From: Cardinalis cardinalis
Taxonomy: Eukaryota; Chordata; Aves; Passeriformes; Cardinalidae
Direction: 5' to 3'
Assembly: GCA_014549065.1 (NCBI GenBank)
Contig: JACDOX010000086.1
Coordinates: forward strand, 2,197,840 to 2,261,839
DNA length: 64,000 nt
Below the pieces are notes generated by a model that saw nothing but the letters and a program-made list of their open reading frames with translations, did not search any database and was not told the DNA's origin. Positions within the stretch are counted from its first letter, which is position 1, and the number at the start of each line of letters is the position of its first letter. A program made the position numbers and the translations under genes. This document shows positions 1 through 11,936 of this stretch, piece by piece.

Positions 1-207
1 GCTGCCCAGACTGTCTCAGTCAGTCACAAGCCTTTGTTATCATCCTTTTTCTATTCTTGGCAGGCCTTCTGATGAAATCCTTTCTTCTATTCTTTCAGTA
101 TAGTTTTAATGTAATATATAACAGAAAATAATAAATCAGCCTTCTGAAACACGGAGTCAGATCCTCGTCTCTTCCCTCACCCTGGGACCCCTGAGAGAAC
201 CACCACA
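1..207 (+). mobile_element. Family I solo LTR, 3' part, cut by window edge
   Basis: This stretch matches the 3' half of the complete Family I LTRs at 4348, 23216 and 32126: the CTTTGTTATC block, the AT-rich TAATATATA stretch, the AATAAATCAGCC polyadenylation region and the GGAGTCAGATCCTCGTCTC end. It stops at CCACCACA near 207. The 5' half lies outside the window, so target duplications cannot be checked. It is an old endogenous retroviral LTR with no coding capacity. Confidence 0.85.
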
Positions 208-2670
208 ATGTGGGACCACCTCAGGGCACCTCAAAGTTCTGCTTGCCCGCCTGACCTGCTGTAGCATGGCTGGTTGATGCCCATATCCCCTGTGGGCAGT
301 GGTGTGAGCAAGAGAGGAGGGATCTCACCCTGAGAAACACCTCCCTGGGAGCCAGAACCAGGTCTGTGCAGCTCTGCAGGCTCTCATGCTGTGCCTCAGT
401 GTGACCCACGGGGCTGAGCCCACCCTGCAGGCTCAGCTGTGGACCTGCAGCAAGCACCAAGCTGATGCCAGGCTCTGGCCCCAGCACAAGCCCAGGCTTC
501 CAGCATCTCCTCCCCTTTGCCAAATATGCTGAGAGGGGAGGAAGCAGACTCAGCAACAGGCTCAGCCCATCTGCTCCTTGTGCTTTGGTGCTGCAAAATT
601 AGTAGGAAAACATCCTCCCAGCCCCTGCCAGCAGCACAGAGCAAAGGGGAGGCCGTGAGGGATGGAACACGTGGGTGCCAGCCCTGCTAATGCAGAGGGG
701 AGGCTTCCTGACCCATGGAAGAGAGGAGGAGTCAGCCTGGAGCAACACCAGAAAGTCTCCCCAGATTCCTCTGACAGCACAAACACCACAGCAAGAGCCA
801 GGCACGGACCTCATGACCCTGTGACAGAATCTGTGGCTGGAGAGCAGCAGCTGACTGAAGGGAGTGGGAGCTGCAAGGCAGCGGCTGGTCCCTGCCTGCT
901 GTGCCAGGACACAGGGATGGAGAGAAGCTTCCCTTCCTGCCATTCCCAGACAGGAACAGGTCAGGAGACCTCTCCCAAGGAGCCCTCAGCAGCAGCATGT
1001 ACCTCTCCTCCTGGCACAGGCACCTCTTGTTTCCCCAGCCAGGTGTGGGGAGAGAAGCAAAGCTCCAAGCACCCTGTTGCTCTGAGAGGCAGCAAGGAGA
1101 ACACAAAAACAGCCCAGGAAAACCTCCCAGGCCGTGCCGAGCCAGAGTGAGGAGCCAGGGCAGCAAGGAGGCAGCAGATCTGTGCAGGAGAGGGGCTCCT
1201 GGGGCAGGACACGTCCCAGGGCTGATTTCACCCTCCTCCCGTGGCTTCTGGGCGCCTTGTGCCACGTTTTGGTGCTGTGGTTTTGCCAGTGGGAAGGAAG
1301 CTGGGCTGCTCTGCCCTCTCAGCCATCACGGAGCGGCACAGCACTCCTCCCAGCAGCGCAGCTCTTCTGCCTTTACCCCCACATCTGCTCTGCTCCCCCA
1401 CCCTGCCAGGCACTGAGCTGTTATTAATGGACTTGAAAATCCGCCCAGAAAATCTCCCAGCCCAGATTTTGCCTGCACTTTGCCCTTTTTGCTGATTAAC
1501 TCCAAAAAGCCTTCTGAGAGACCTGCAGCTGCTGAAATGCACATCTTGCACAGCAAGATGAAATCTGTCTTTCCTTCTTTTTTGTTTTTAGCAGCAATTG
1601 GTTGCTTTTAGTAAATGGAAGAGTAATCTAGAAAATGCTTGACTATTAGGCCCACTCTTCTTTAGCATATCAGTTTACATTGCACAGAAAACTGTTATTA
1701 ACAGCTAATAATTCAGTTAATATCAAGTGCTTGAGATCTTGCAGTACAGTTGCCAGCAAATGGGCAAAAGCAAGTCTAATTTATCCATCTGGTGTAGGGA
1801 GCATAAAAGGGAAAGTTGCATTTGCTACAAGACAGAGGAGGCTGCAAGCCAGACAGAAAAAAAGAAAGAAAATATCCTGACACTTTTGTCCAGCTGGAGA
1901 GACCTTTTGTGCTTGGGCTGGTAAGAAAGTGGCTGAAAAGAACACATAACTTGGGAAAGGATGCTTAAAGGTCAAATGAAACTTTGCCTAAAAAAAAATT
2001 TTGAACCTTAAATCAGATGCTGATTAGCACTGGCTGAAGGCTGGCATGAAGTTCTGACATGTGGGGCTTCTCAAATGCCCATGGCTCACCATCACTCCTG
2101 CACTAATCAATCTCTACTTGATATGAAGCCAAGGCCAGGCCTCTGGATATTTGATATTCTGTTCCAAAGTATCCCCTGGATCAGAAGGGAGCCCTGGAGG
2201 CCCTTCAATTGCACTGCTAGTGCTGTGTGCTCTGCTTTATGGGCAGGCATCACCTCCCTGCTCTGCCTGCACTTGGATTTTATTTCCTTTCCCCTTCCAG
2301 GCTTGTGGGACCACAGAGTTTATAACACAGAGCTGTTCTGCTCCTGGCCAAAGCCAGCAGCACAGAAAGCAGCTGTAGGCTGCTCTGTCTTTAGGCTGTA
2401 TTGATTAAGCTACAATCCATGGAGGAAGGGGAAAAATTTCATTTGGTGAAAGCACCTGAAGGGCTGCTGGAAGGCTCTGATGGGGTCAGGGCTCGGGCAC
2501 TGCAGGGAAAATCTGGAGCAGTGCTACCCTTCACTCTCTACAGGGTAGGTTGAGCCTTTCAATGACAAGAGGAGGAGCCTGGTGATGTCAGTGTTCACCT
2601 GAAATACCTCAGTTGGATGTCTTGGATGGGATGAATTCCCATGGAGACCCTTATACCAAGCATGTGCTTT
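208..2670. other. Intergenic, no recognised gene
   Basis: The first 1.2 kb is relatively GC-rich (CAG/CTG rich) and carries overlapping open frames of 70-177 codons in several frames on both strands. None has recognisable domains, and their simultaneous openness in several frames points to composition rather than coding. From about 1550 the DNA becomes AT-richer. I see no splice-bounded exon or RNA gene. Confidence 0.6.
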
Positions 2671-2894
2671 CCAAGGCACCTTTCCCTGGCAGTGTTTTCC
2701 AAGGCACCTTTCCCTGGCAGTGTTTTCCAAGGCACCTTTCCCTAGCAGTGTTTTCCAAGGCACCTTTCCCTGGCAGTGTTTTCCAGAGCACCTTTCCCTG
2801 GCAGTGTTTTCCAAGGCACCTTTCCCTGGCAGTGTTTTCCAGAGCACCTTTCCCTGGCAGTGTTTTCCAGAGCACCTTTCCCTGGCAGTGTTTT
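2671..2894. repeat. 28-bp minisatellite, 8 units
   Basis: Eight consecutive 28-bp units start at 2671, 2699, 2727, 2755, 2783, 2811, 2839 and 2867. Each is CCAAGGCACC or CCAGAGCACC followed by TTTCCCTGGCAGTGTTTT. Units differ at only a few positions (AAGG versus AGAG, one CTAG). A degenerate ninth unit begins at 2895. The period is not a multiple of three, so all three frames on each strand read as repetitive open frames; these are not genes. Confidence 0.95.
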
Positions 2895-3280
2895 CCATGA
2901 TGAGCACCCTACAAGTGCTTGGTTTGCCCTCCCCACAGGGCAATCCTTGTTCCCAAGGTTTGTCGGACCCTACAGCGTTCACTCTGCTGTTTAAGGAGTG
3001 TGTCCTCCAGCAGTGACATTTCAGCCTGGTGCCCAGATGATGAGCCCCCACATCAGGAGGCTGCTGGGGTAAATCAGGGGGGTACAGGGTGAGGCAGTGG
3101 GGAAGACAGACAGACAGACAGCAGCCAGCTCTCCTAATCCTAGTCCTCATGTTTCCTGGATTGCAAGGCAATGTGTATTCTATTTGCCTTCTCTTAGAGG
3201 TGGGGCAGTTATCTTCTGTTAATTGGGCAGTTTTCCTTCTCTCTTCCACAAACCAATCCTCCCTCCAGGGAGATATCTGC
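2895..3280. other. Intergenic spacer with short (CAGA)n
   Basis: No gene is seen. A short GACA/CAGA tetranucleotide run lies around 3104-3121. This is otherwise unique sequence between the minisatellite and the Family IV LTR. Confidence 0.5.
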
Positions 3281-3804
3281 TGTTAAAGGGCCAGTGAGTG
3301 TCCCTGCATGGCTGATAAAATTCCATCATCCCATTGGGAGATGCTCCGCCCAGGGGGAGGAGCCAAGCATTCCTACCCGGATACAATCTGGGGATTCTGG
3401 AACACCAGCACAACTGCTCCAGTGGATTTCCCAGAGGAACAGCAGCCTCTTCCCCTGGATATTCAGAGGAAGACTCCACCTTTTCTACAGGATCCCCGCT
3501 CCAGCAGAACNACACCTGACACTCCAGGAGGGCTGCAGCCACAATTCCAATTGGATTGCTACCAACACCCTGACCCACAGGGTGTCAGGTTGTGTTCTGA
3601 CTCTGTCAGTGTTGTTTTAGTTTACTGCATTGTTTATTTTATCTTTTTATTTTCTTCCCTAATAAAGAGCTGTTATTTCCTGCTCCCATACTTTTGCCCG
3701 AGAGCCCCTTAATTTCAAATTTTGGAGGGAGGGGGTTTACATTTTCCATTTCAGGGGAGGCTCCTGCCTTCCTCAGCAGACTCGTGTCTTTCCAAACCAA
3801 GGCA
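3281..3804 (+). mobile_element. Family IV solo LTR
   Basis: It has the look of a songbird ERV LTR: a GC-box-like segment (GCTCCGCCCAGGGGGAGGAG, about 3343-3362), then an AATAAA signal at 3661 followed by GAGCTGTTATTTCCTGCTC, then a GGAGGGAGGGGGTTTACATT block and a GGGAGGCTCCTGCCTTCCTC block before the end. The termini (TGTTAAAGGG start, CCAAGGCA end) are estimates because I see no clear target duplication. It is the only copy in the window. One N lies at 3511. Confidence 0.7.
3661..3666 (+). promoter_or_regulatory. LTR polyadenylation signal AATAAA
   Basis: Canonical AATAAA within the Family IV LTR, marking the likely R region of the former provirus. It is visible sequence; present activity is unknown. 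Confidence 0.6.
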
Positions 3805-4341
3805 TCATGCTGTGTAGGTGCTCTTACAGGACAAATGTTTTGCATTCACTGCCTCTCTATGCCTCACTCACTTTTTCTGTCAATTTCCAGCAATCCTGAC
3901 TGTTGTTCTACCCCAGAATGACTCCCTTTTCCCCCACTAGAGAACAAATTCAGTGCATATTTCTTAAAACAGGAGACCTCCACTGAGGGCTGTCTGCTCA
4001 GCCCTGGCTGTGCTGGCCCCATCCCCATCCCTCAGGCACCTCCAGGGCTTGCTCCCCAGCAGCTGGGGTACCTCCTCAAAGCCACCACTGCCACTTACCA
4101 TGGCCCAAGTGCCACTCCATTGCCTCAGATCCACCCAGATATCCATCCAAATTCCCTAGGAAGGAGTCCATGTGAAATTCATCAGAGATTTTGCCATTAA
4201 AAAATCAACAACAGACAAGCCCAAACCAACAAACAAAATCCTCAATCTCCCATTTGTCCTTTTTTCGGGTCCCTTGCAGTGCTGCATCAGGCTGGAGCTT
4301 TGTCAGTGTGACTGTTTCCTTTCACTAGCTGACAAAATGCC
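3805..4341. other. Intergenic spacer
   Basis: Non-coding sequence between the Family IV and Family I LTRs. No exon, RNA gene or repeat is recognised. Confidence 0.5.
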
Positions 4342-4347
4342 CCAAAC

Positions 4348-4731
4348 TGTCGCAGACGTCTTTTATGAAAAATCCTTTCCTTAGGATTTTTCCTCCTGAG
4401 AAGCTGAGAGGCCTCAGGAACAAAATGTAAACATTGATTATCTGGTGCTGTGGAATGCAGCAGGTGCATCTGTGATTGGCCCATGTTGGATGTTTGTAAT
4501 TAATGGCCAATCACAGCCCAGCTGGCTCGGACAGAGAGTCAAGCCACAAACCTTTGTTATCGTTCTTTCCTATTCTATTCTTAGCTGGCCTTCTGAGGAA
4601 GTCCTTTCTTCTATTCTTTTAGTATAGTTTTAATGTAATATATATCATAAAATAATAAATCAGCCTTCTGAAACATGGAGTCAGATCCTCGTCTCTTCCC
4701 TCAACCTGAGGCCCCTGTGAACACCATCACA
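4348..4731 (+). mobile_element. Family I solo LTR, complete
   Basis: A 384-bp LTR beginning TGTCGCAGACGTC and ending CACCATCACA. It is flanked by a perfect 6-bp target duplication CCAAAC (4342-4347 and 4732-4737). It contains the AATAAATCAGCC polyadenylation region. The two intact ends plus target duplication show a retroviral integration later reduced to a solo LTR by recombination between LTRs. No internal region remains. Confidence 0.93.
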
Positions 4732-4737
4732 CCAAAC

Positions 4738-6608
4738 CTCCCTGTACCTGAGAAGACCTGCCCTTGAAAGTTATTTCCCACCACTTGTCAAGAGATAGTG
4801 ACAAATCTTCCTTCCCCCAGGGCTTCTCTCACAGCTGCCAGCTGCTCTTTTTCCTGGCTGAACACTGAATTTACCCACTTAGGTGCTGCTGTTCACAGGT
4901 GTGACAGGAATTCATCAAGTCCCACCAGGGCTGAAGGAGCCTCTGGGAATTCAGCCTCTGTTTCTCACCTCTTCCCTCTCTCTCATCCCTGTTAAGAAAA
5001 GCCTTCTTTGGCAGTGGCATGGAGAACATAACATTAAATCTGAGCCCCAGGGGATGAGGTGGACAAGAGGAAAATGGGGATGAGAACTGACTTTGCTGGG
5101 GCCTAAGGCTCAAAGGTGGCACCACTGGAGAACTGCTAATTGAAGGGTCTGGACACAGGGATTTTAGGCTAATGCTGCAATCAAGGTTAGCATTTAATAA
5201 TTTACCACAAGAGAAAGGAAAAGCCCTTTCAGGCTTCACTTTCTGTCCCCTCCACCTCTGTGTTTCCCGGGAGAATCAGTATTTGTGGTTTTTTGTTGCT
5301 CATTGCACTGGCCCCGTCTTCTTTTGCAGTGAGCTGGGAAGGTTTTCCTAGCTCCTTGCAGGTGGGATGGTCATTTGTGGAGGGTGAAAAGATGTTTATA
5401 GTCTTTGATAAGGGATAAACCCCCTCCCCTAAGCAGCAGGAACAGCACCCTTCTAATTGTTAAAGCAGCCATCTGATACCAGCTGGCTTTCCCAGGCACA
5501 AACCAGCCACCCTCTGCAAAGGACTGAGCAAATAAAACAGTTTCATGTGGTTGGTCCCCAGAGAGTGACAAATCTGCCCCTTTGTGCCATCACACAGCAG
5601 GAGGAGCTGCAAGCTCCAAACATGTGGGTGGTTTCCACCCATGCCAAGAGAGGAGGGGAAATGCCAGTCTGCCCCTGGAGTGATTAATCCTGCCAATGAA
5701 CCAGCATTTGCTTCAAACAGGGATGAGTTTTCTTTAATTAACAATGATTTCCATTAAAGCTGATGGCTCAGATTAAATCTGAGGGCTCATTCACCAGCTC
5801 CCCTGTCTCTGTGGAAGGGACCAGGTGGAATGTTTTGCCACTCTGAAGGACTGAAGGGCCCTCAAAGGGCTGGCATATGGAATAAGGGCTGCATAAATAG
5901 TTTCTGCACAGATTTTTAGGTGCTTACCTGACTAAAGTCTTGCTGTGAACCTCACAGCAACTACTAAAATCATCCCAGGCAGCTGAGGTTTGAGAATCAC
6001 AGAGCTGTCAAGCCTTTCAGTCTGGATCCAGCTCAGAGTTCTTGTAGTGCCCTCTCACATCACTGGTGCAGGTGTGACAAAACACATCTGGCTCATGGGA
6101 AGTGCTGTCATCCAGCCTTCTTTGGTCCCAAGTCCTGTAGCTGCTCTTGGATCCCAGGGGCCACACCAGGAGCAGCCATAAAACACAGAAATGAATCAGA
6201 AGTGATTGGAGTTGCAGAGGAATTTGAGGGGATGGAAGGAGGTGTGTATGCACAGGAGGAAAAAAAGCAGTAGGAATTGCAATAGGTGAAGAAAGACCCA
6301 CCTTTGATTAGCAGGCAACTCCCAGGGAAGTGATTGGGAATGAATCTGGGCCACTGCACATCTTCATCTTCACCCTTGATCTTGCAAAAGAGAAGGAGAA
6401 TGAAGTTTGAATTGAAAGGAAAAAAAACACCACAAAAAACCCTACAGCAGCATTTGATCACACTTTGGATGCTTGGTGAAAATATTTCCTTCTGAGTCAT
6501 CAAAACAAGGGCACAGATCAGCAAGAAAGGATCCCAAAATGAAATGAGACTGAAGATCAGAGTGGTGTCTCTGGGAGACAACATTATCCTGCTGTCATAT
6601 AATGCCAA
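4738..6608. other. Intergenic, no recognised gene
   Basis: Unique non-coding sequence. Open frames up to 176 codons on the minus strand (near 6108-6638) show no recognisable domain, and part of that one runs over AT-rich sequence. Nothing else was found. Confidence 0.5.
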
Positions 6609-6669
6609 GACATTATCAGTGGCTTGGCATGATATCATGATAATGTCATGATATCATGCCAAGCCACTG
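6609..6669. repeat. Perfect 24-bp inverted repeat (hairpin/cruciform)
   Basis: The arm 6617-6640 is the exact reverse complement of 6646-6669, with a 5-nt loop (TAATG). The arm itself contains the self-complementary CATGATATCATG. A competing 10-bp pairing (6609-6618 with 6638-6647) is also present. No transposon termini or target duplications are seen around it. Confidence 0.95.
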
Positions 6670-8217
6670 TGGCCCAGCTCACAGTGACAGAGTTTAACCA
6701 AGAGAAAGCCCTGTCAGGGCAGAACACCTTGTTTTGCTAGAAAATGTGGTCTTTACAAAGTATGAGGAAAGGAAAGCACAAGAATTGATGGAGTTTTAGA
6801 TGTCTCATCTTACAGAACACTGGGCACAGTGACAGGCTCCATCTCTGCTCTAGCATGTGCTCATGGGGAGGAACATCTTTAGGGCAGTAAATTACCCTGA
6901 TATCTTCCTGGATGTCTGTTTGCTGCAGCATGTCTAGCAAACCAATATCTGAGTGAAAAAGCATTGGATTCAGCATAGAAGGAAATCAGCAGGAATTAAT
7001 GGGAGAAAGTCTTTGTATTTCTCTCCAAACAACACACACACACACAAAAAGGGATCAAACTTTAACTTCAGCAGCCTGTTGCTGTGGTAGCTTTTCTGTC
7101 ACCTTCTACTGACAAATTATATTCCAGTGTAATACACCGAAGAGTAAAGTTCTTTCAAATGCTTCGTGTAGCCAGGAGAGATGAGACAAAAGGAAGCCCT
7201 GTTTTGACATCTGTCTCAGGCAACTGTCACCAATTAACTTAGTCCCTTCATGACTTAATTCCCTTATCCTCACAACTTCTCAGTGAGGGCAGACTGTGCT
7301 GCTCTCCATTCCATAGGCCTCCAAGGAGCAAGGGGCTCTTGGCATTTCCCGTTCTGATTCTCACCAGGTTAAAGTCATGGCAAAGTAGTAGTCAGAACTC
7401 TAAAAAAAACACACACAAAAAAAAAGAAAAATAAACCAAAACCCCCAAAAAACCCAAACAAACAAGCAAAAATCTCTTCATCCCTGTAAGGAAACAGGGT
7501 CCACTCTCCATTCTACTGTAATAGCTCAGTGCTGAACTCCCCTGCTCTCCAAGTCAGTGACTTTATGCTGGCTTGCTTAACCAAGCCAGGTCCAAGGTCA
7601 GGGTCATGTGTGAATCCAAATACAGAATTTCAGGCCTGCTTTGGTTTCTTTGAACTGGCTGATCTATTTCACTGTTTCAGAAAGAGCTGGCCCTCTCAGT
7701 TCTGGCAGGAAAGGAAATAGTTTCCAAAAGTTCCCTCCCTTTATGTAAAGAAGCTGCAGCTGCAGCAGCTGATGGAAGCAGCATGATTGCAACTCTATTT
7801 AATTTCAGGACATGGAATACATGTCCCTGTTGGTTATTCAGAGTATACATAGTGCTCTATGCACCTGGCAGAGTAAGAGGAAAATCTATGATTATTAGGC
7901 CCCAGATATGTGCTTAGTTCAGTCATTTCCCCAATTCCATTACCTGGGTATTTGCTTGAATGAGGATGTGAATGGCTTTAGCTTTGTTCATTCATTCTTC
8001 ATTCACTTCTTGGTGTTCAAGCAAATTAAATCCTTGGTATATGCTTGCACAGGCACAGTAGGATTTAAATTAACTCATCCAAGTGAATCAGACCCAGGCC
8101 AAATACATTAATTCCATAATCAACAAAAATGGAGCAGAACTACCCCAGTGTTCAGTGACAGTGAGGCCACACCAGAATAGTCAGTCTTGGACCCTTTTGG
8201 ACCCTTTTAGGCTCAGT
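6670..8217. other. Intergenic with (CA)n and A-rich tract
   Basis: Contains a (CA)n run at 7032-7046 and an A-rich low-complexity tract at about 7402-7475. No gene is recognised. Confidence 0.5.
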
Positions 8218-8752
8218 TTTGGACCCTTCACTACAAGAAAGCCATTGAGGCACTGGAGCATGTCCAGAGAAGGGCAACAAAGCTGATGAGAGAGAACAAG
8301 TCTCAAGAGGAGTCTCTGAGGGAGCTGAGGGTGTTTAGCCTGGAGAAAAGGAGGCTCAGGGGACACCTTGTCACTCTCCACAGCTGCCTGGAAGGAGGCT
8401 GTAACCAGGTGGGGTCAGTCTCTTCTCTCAGGAAACAAGGGACAGGATGACTGGACATGGCCTCAAATTGGGCCAGGGAAGATTTAGATTGCATATTAAG
8501 AAAGAATTTCTCACAGGAACTATTGAAAGAGGCTCCCCAGAGAAGCAGTGGAGGTCACCATGTTCACCATCAAACCATTTTCTCAAGTGCCATAGCCACA
8601 TATTTTTTGAACACTTACAAAGAAGCCTTCAAAAAACATGTGGCTATGGCACTTGAGAAAATGGTTTGGTGGTGAGCATGGTGGTGCTGGGCTAACAGAT
8701 GGGACTTGATGATCCCAGAGGTCTTTTCCAACCTTTACAATTCTATGATTCT
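8218..8752 (+). mobile_element. CR1 LINE 3' end, with internal inverted duplication
   Basis: Typical CR1 3'-terminal sequence: a CATGTCCAGAGAAGGGCAAC block, GAGGGAGCTGAGGGTGTTTA, GCCTGGAGAAAAGGAGGCTC, and the 3' end GGTCTTTTCCAACC followed by the short ATTCTATGATTCT tail. It is 5'-truncated, as most CR1 copies are. A segment of the 3' region is present twice in opposite orientation (see the hairpin entry). Small local repeats of GACCCTTTT precede it at about 8188-8230. Confidence 0.93.
8556..8683. repeat. 56-bp snap-back inverted repeat inside CR1
   Basis: 8556-8611 is the reverse complement of 8628-8683 with about 3 mismatches in 56 and a 16-nt loop. The right arm is the normal CR1 sequence; the left arm replaces the CR1 segment expected before GTTCAAAAAA. 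This fits an inverted template switch during copying. Confidence 0.92.
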
Positions 8753-10692
8753 TTCCTTTGGCCACCATGTTCTGTTAATTCTGGCCCTCTGAAATTCAGA
8801 GGTGACAGATCACCTGGTGATCAAGAATCATACTAGGAGATTATTCACACATATAATATATACTAATAATAAAAAAATGAATAAAATCAATCAATCATAG
8901 GAAGGAAGAAAAAGCTAGTCTTATGTAGAAGGTGAGATTTGCCTGAAGAAACCAATTGTATAATGACACCAAACTACATAAAGAAATCTTTCCTAATTTG
9001 TACAGCTTTTACCTAAACTTCCCAGAAGTTAATAACTCTTTCCAGAAATATGTGTTTGCTTGCATCCAAGTGCAGTTTGCATTATTTATTTTAATTATAT
9101 ATCCAATTAAAAAAAAAAATGAATGCCTCATTTCTCTTGCCCACAGAGCACCTATGAAGAGGGTGAACATTTCCATATTTACGTCTCCATTTTCTCCAGT
9201 CAGCAAGAGAACTCAAGTCCCATTCCCAGTCACACACAACAGTTGCTTTAATCAGTTTCTCCCCTATTGGAATAATACCCCTTTCCCCAAGAATTGTCCA
9301 GCTCACCCAGAAAAGGCCGTTTTGCTTGTGATAACCTCATGCAAACAATCTCAGCTTCCACAGCATTATTTCTCCCTCACTCCTGGGAAAAGGTCAGGGT
9401 AGGGAATATAACAGGAAAACCGTTCCCAGCACATTCCCACTGAGTTTCACAGTCTGTGCTCACTGACTTCTCCTGTGCTGAGTAATTGTTTGGAGATGTC
9501 ACTGCAACCATGATCCACACTTAAGGCATGGCTTGCTGCAGACATGATTTATTCTTTCAGAATCACCTTGTTATTATTGCAATTAAATTGTTCCTTCCCC
9601 ACAAACACAGTGGCAGTGGAAGATTTTCTTTAAGCGTTTCTGCAGGCAATCTTAGCATGACAATAGGACATTCATTCAAGAGCTGCATGTTTCCATCAGA
9701 CTTTAATCTCCTGAAAACAAAATTTCAAAGCGTCTTTCCAGCAGAGCTGTCTTTAACCAGGGAGTTGCTAGGGGAAATAAAAGGCCTTCACAGGTAAGTC
9801 AGGAGTTATTCACAGGACCTGACATTCACTTCTGTTACAGCAAAGTGTTTGACTCTCTGAGTCACATAACATATTTTTGATTAGAAAAAGAAATTAAGGG
9901 AAAAAAAAAAACCAAAAAACCAACAAACTCCAAAAGCAAAATAAAGTAAAATCCAAAGAGAATCCCATGGGGATACTGAAGTCACAGTCTCTCTCACAGC
10001 TGGTCTCAGCTCAGAGCTAGCCTTGCTCCATTCCTTTTCCCAGCCTGTTGCCACTGCAAATCAGAGAAAATCTCTCCCTCCTCTTCCATGGTGCTGGTCT
10101 CTGCCAGCTCTGCTACCTGAACTCCATTTCTCTGTGGCCAGATAAATGCCAGAGCCAGTGCAGGAAAGCCACAGAACCATGCAGGGGTTGAGGGGAGAAC
10201 ATTCCCATCCCCACCTGGCAGCTGTTGGATCATTGATGGGAAACTGCTCTCCAAAGTGCCCTCCACCTGTTCCCAGCCTTCTCTCTCTCTCTCCAGGGCC
10301 CTGCTCAATTCCCTTAGCCAGGAACCGGGCTCAGCTGACTCCAAGCAGCTCCCCAGCTGAAAAAAACAACTTAAAGACCTGCAGAGGTCTTTAATGATGC
10401 TCTTCCAACTCCATCTCCCTGTGTTCCTCACGTGCTCAGCCCTAATTGTGAATTTATGCCCTTGTACCTCATGACCTTTTCTCTTTTCTTTTTGTTAATA
10501 TTAAAAGGCCACTTGTTCATGGGTATTTCCTCACATGATGATGGCCACATTCCAGTGCCTGAAAGAAATAATGCAGTGTTTCCACAGCAAGTTCTTCTGC
10601 AGGAGCAACCAAAACCCTGAGCTACCTGCCAGGCTCCCATTCCTTGTTCCAGGGACACCTTCACAGGCAGGGGCTGCACTGCCTGGCTCCTC
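8753..10692. other. Intergenic, AT-rich patches
   Basis: AT-rich stretch at about 8840-8890, A-run near 9111-9119 and A-rich tract at about 9899-9950. Open frames at 8956-9402 (+) and 10006-10431 (-) have no recognisable domains. No gene is called. Confidence 0.5.
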
Positions 10693-11247
10693 TCTGGAAA
10701 CCCAGGGCACTGGGAATATTTCTCTGTCTGCTCTGGGGTGTCCTGACCCCCAGGGGAGCACTGACTGTGACCCTCACTCATGGAGAAAGTTTCCCAGACT
10801 TCAAGATAGACTGGAATCCACAAAAGTGTGAAATAGATCATAGAGAGTAATGTAGGTGTATCTTTGGGTGAGGAATTTAGGTTTTGGGATTTTTAGTGTG
10901 TTGTGGATGGAAGCAAGATGGAGGGCACAGGGTGTTGTCCTGGGTTTCTTCTTCATGCTGCTTCTTCATGGGTTTGGGTGATGTTTTGTAATTGGGCAGA
11001 AAAATCTACACAGTGGGCTTGCAGGGATCAGTCATTGGGTTAAAAGGGAAAACAACCTGGGTGTCAGCTCTTAATTGGATAGTTTAGTCTTAAAAAACCT
11101 TGCAACAAGAGCTTGTTGGCCATTTTGTGCCTTGCTGCTGAACTCATGGTTGTGAGACTGTTGTACTGATAATCAATAAAAAACACCTGAGTCTGAACAC
11201 GAACTACCATCTCGGGAGCCTTCAATGCAGACCCAGAGAAACCCATA
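10693..11247 (+). mobile_element. Family III solo LTR
   Basis: About 555 bp, aligned with the copies at 28099 (-) and 31239 (+). It begins TCTGGAAACCCAGGGCACTG and has a CAATAAAAAACACCTGAGTC polyadenylation region. It ends CCAGAGAAACCCATA. I see no matching target duplication at these ends, so the boundaries rest on alignment to the other two copies. The 5' part has an open frame shared with its relatives (see findings). Confidence 0.82.
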
Positions 11248-11555
11248 ACCAGCACCCCCACACCCCTCCTTTTCTTGGGAAAGGGGAATTTCCCAGCAGT
11301 GCCTCTTGGTTCTCTGTGATGGTTATGGGATGTAGCTGGAGTAAGAACAACACTTGTTGCAGAGCTGCTCTGATAGGGACCTTTCTATCTGTGTTCCCTA
11401 CTTGAGTAAATGGAGTAACAAAGGAGTCCTAACCTTTTCCAGCAGGACAAAGGGTCACAAGGCTCCAGGGTCACAGCCAGCTCCTTGCTGCTTTCTGAAT
11501 GTATGAGCTCTTCCTTGGAAGTCTGACACAGCCCTGTAAAACAGAGGAATTGGTG
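11248..11555. other. Spacer between two LTRs
   Basis: About 310 bp of unique sequence between Family III and Family II LTRs. Nothing is recognised. Confidence 0.5.
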
Positions 11556-11561
11556 CTACAC

Positions 11562-11930
11562 TGTGGTAGTTTCTGGGAGGAAAGATGAATCTGACTCCAT
11601 GTTCTCAGAAGGCTAATTTATTATTTTATGTTACTATATTATATTAGAGAATACTATACTAAACTATGCTAAAGAACACAGAAAGGATGCTTACAGAAGG
11701 CTAAAGAGATAATAATGAAAACTCGTGACTCCTTCCAGAGTCCTGACATGATTGGTCATTCATTTAAAACAATTCACATGTTGGATAAACAATCTCCAAC
11801 CACATTCCAAAGCAGCAAAACACAGGAGAAGCAAATGAGATAAGAATTGTTTTCCTTTTTCTCTGAGGCTTCTCAGCTTCCCAGAAGAAATCCTGGGCAA
11901 GGGGATTTTTCAGAAAATATGACAGTGGCA
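11562..11930 (-). mobile_element. Family II solo LTR
   Basis: Read on the minus strand it starts TGCCACTGTCATATTTTCTG, carries the CTGAGAAGCCTCAGAGAAAA block and the AATAAATTAGCCTTCTGAGA polyadenylation region, and ends ACTACCACA. Flanks are CTACAC (11556-11561) and CTATAC (11931-11936), a 6-bp target duplication with one difference. No internal retroviral region is present. Confidence 0.9.
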
Positions 11931-11936
11931 CTATAC

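Noticed and set aside
662..1427. Overlapping frames of 97-177 codons on both strands
   Set aside because: No recognisable domain, no splice pattern, and several frames open at once in GC-rich DNA.
2671..2894. Repeat array that might look like CRISPR
   Set aside because: Units are directly adjacent with no spacers, and the genome is a bird's.
2524..3249. 241-codon minus-strand frame with peptide repeats
   Set aside because: It is the 28-bp minisatellite read in three successive frames; all frames are open because the unit has no stop codon.
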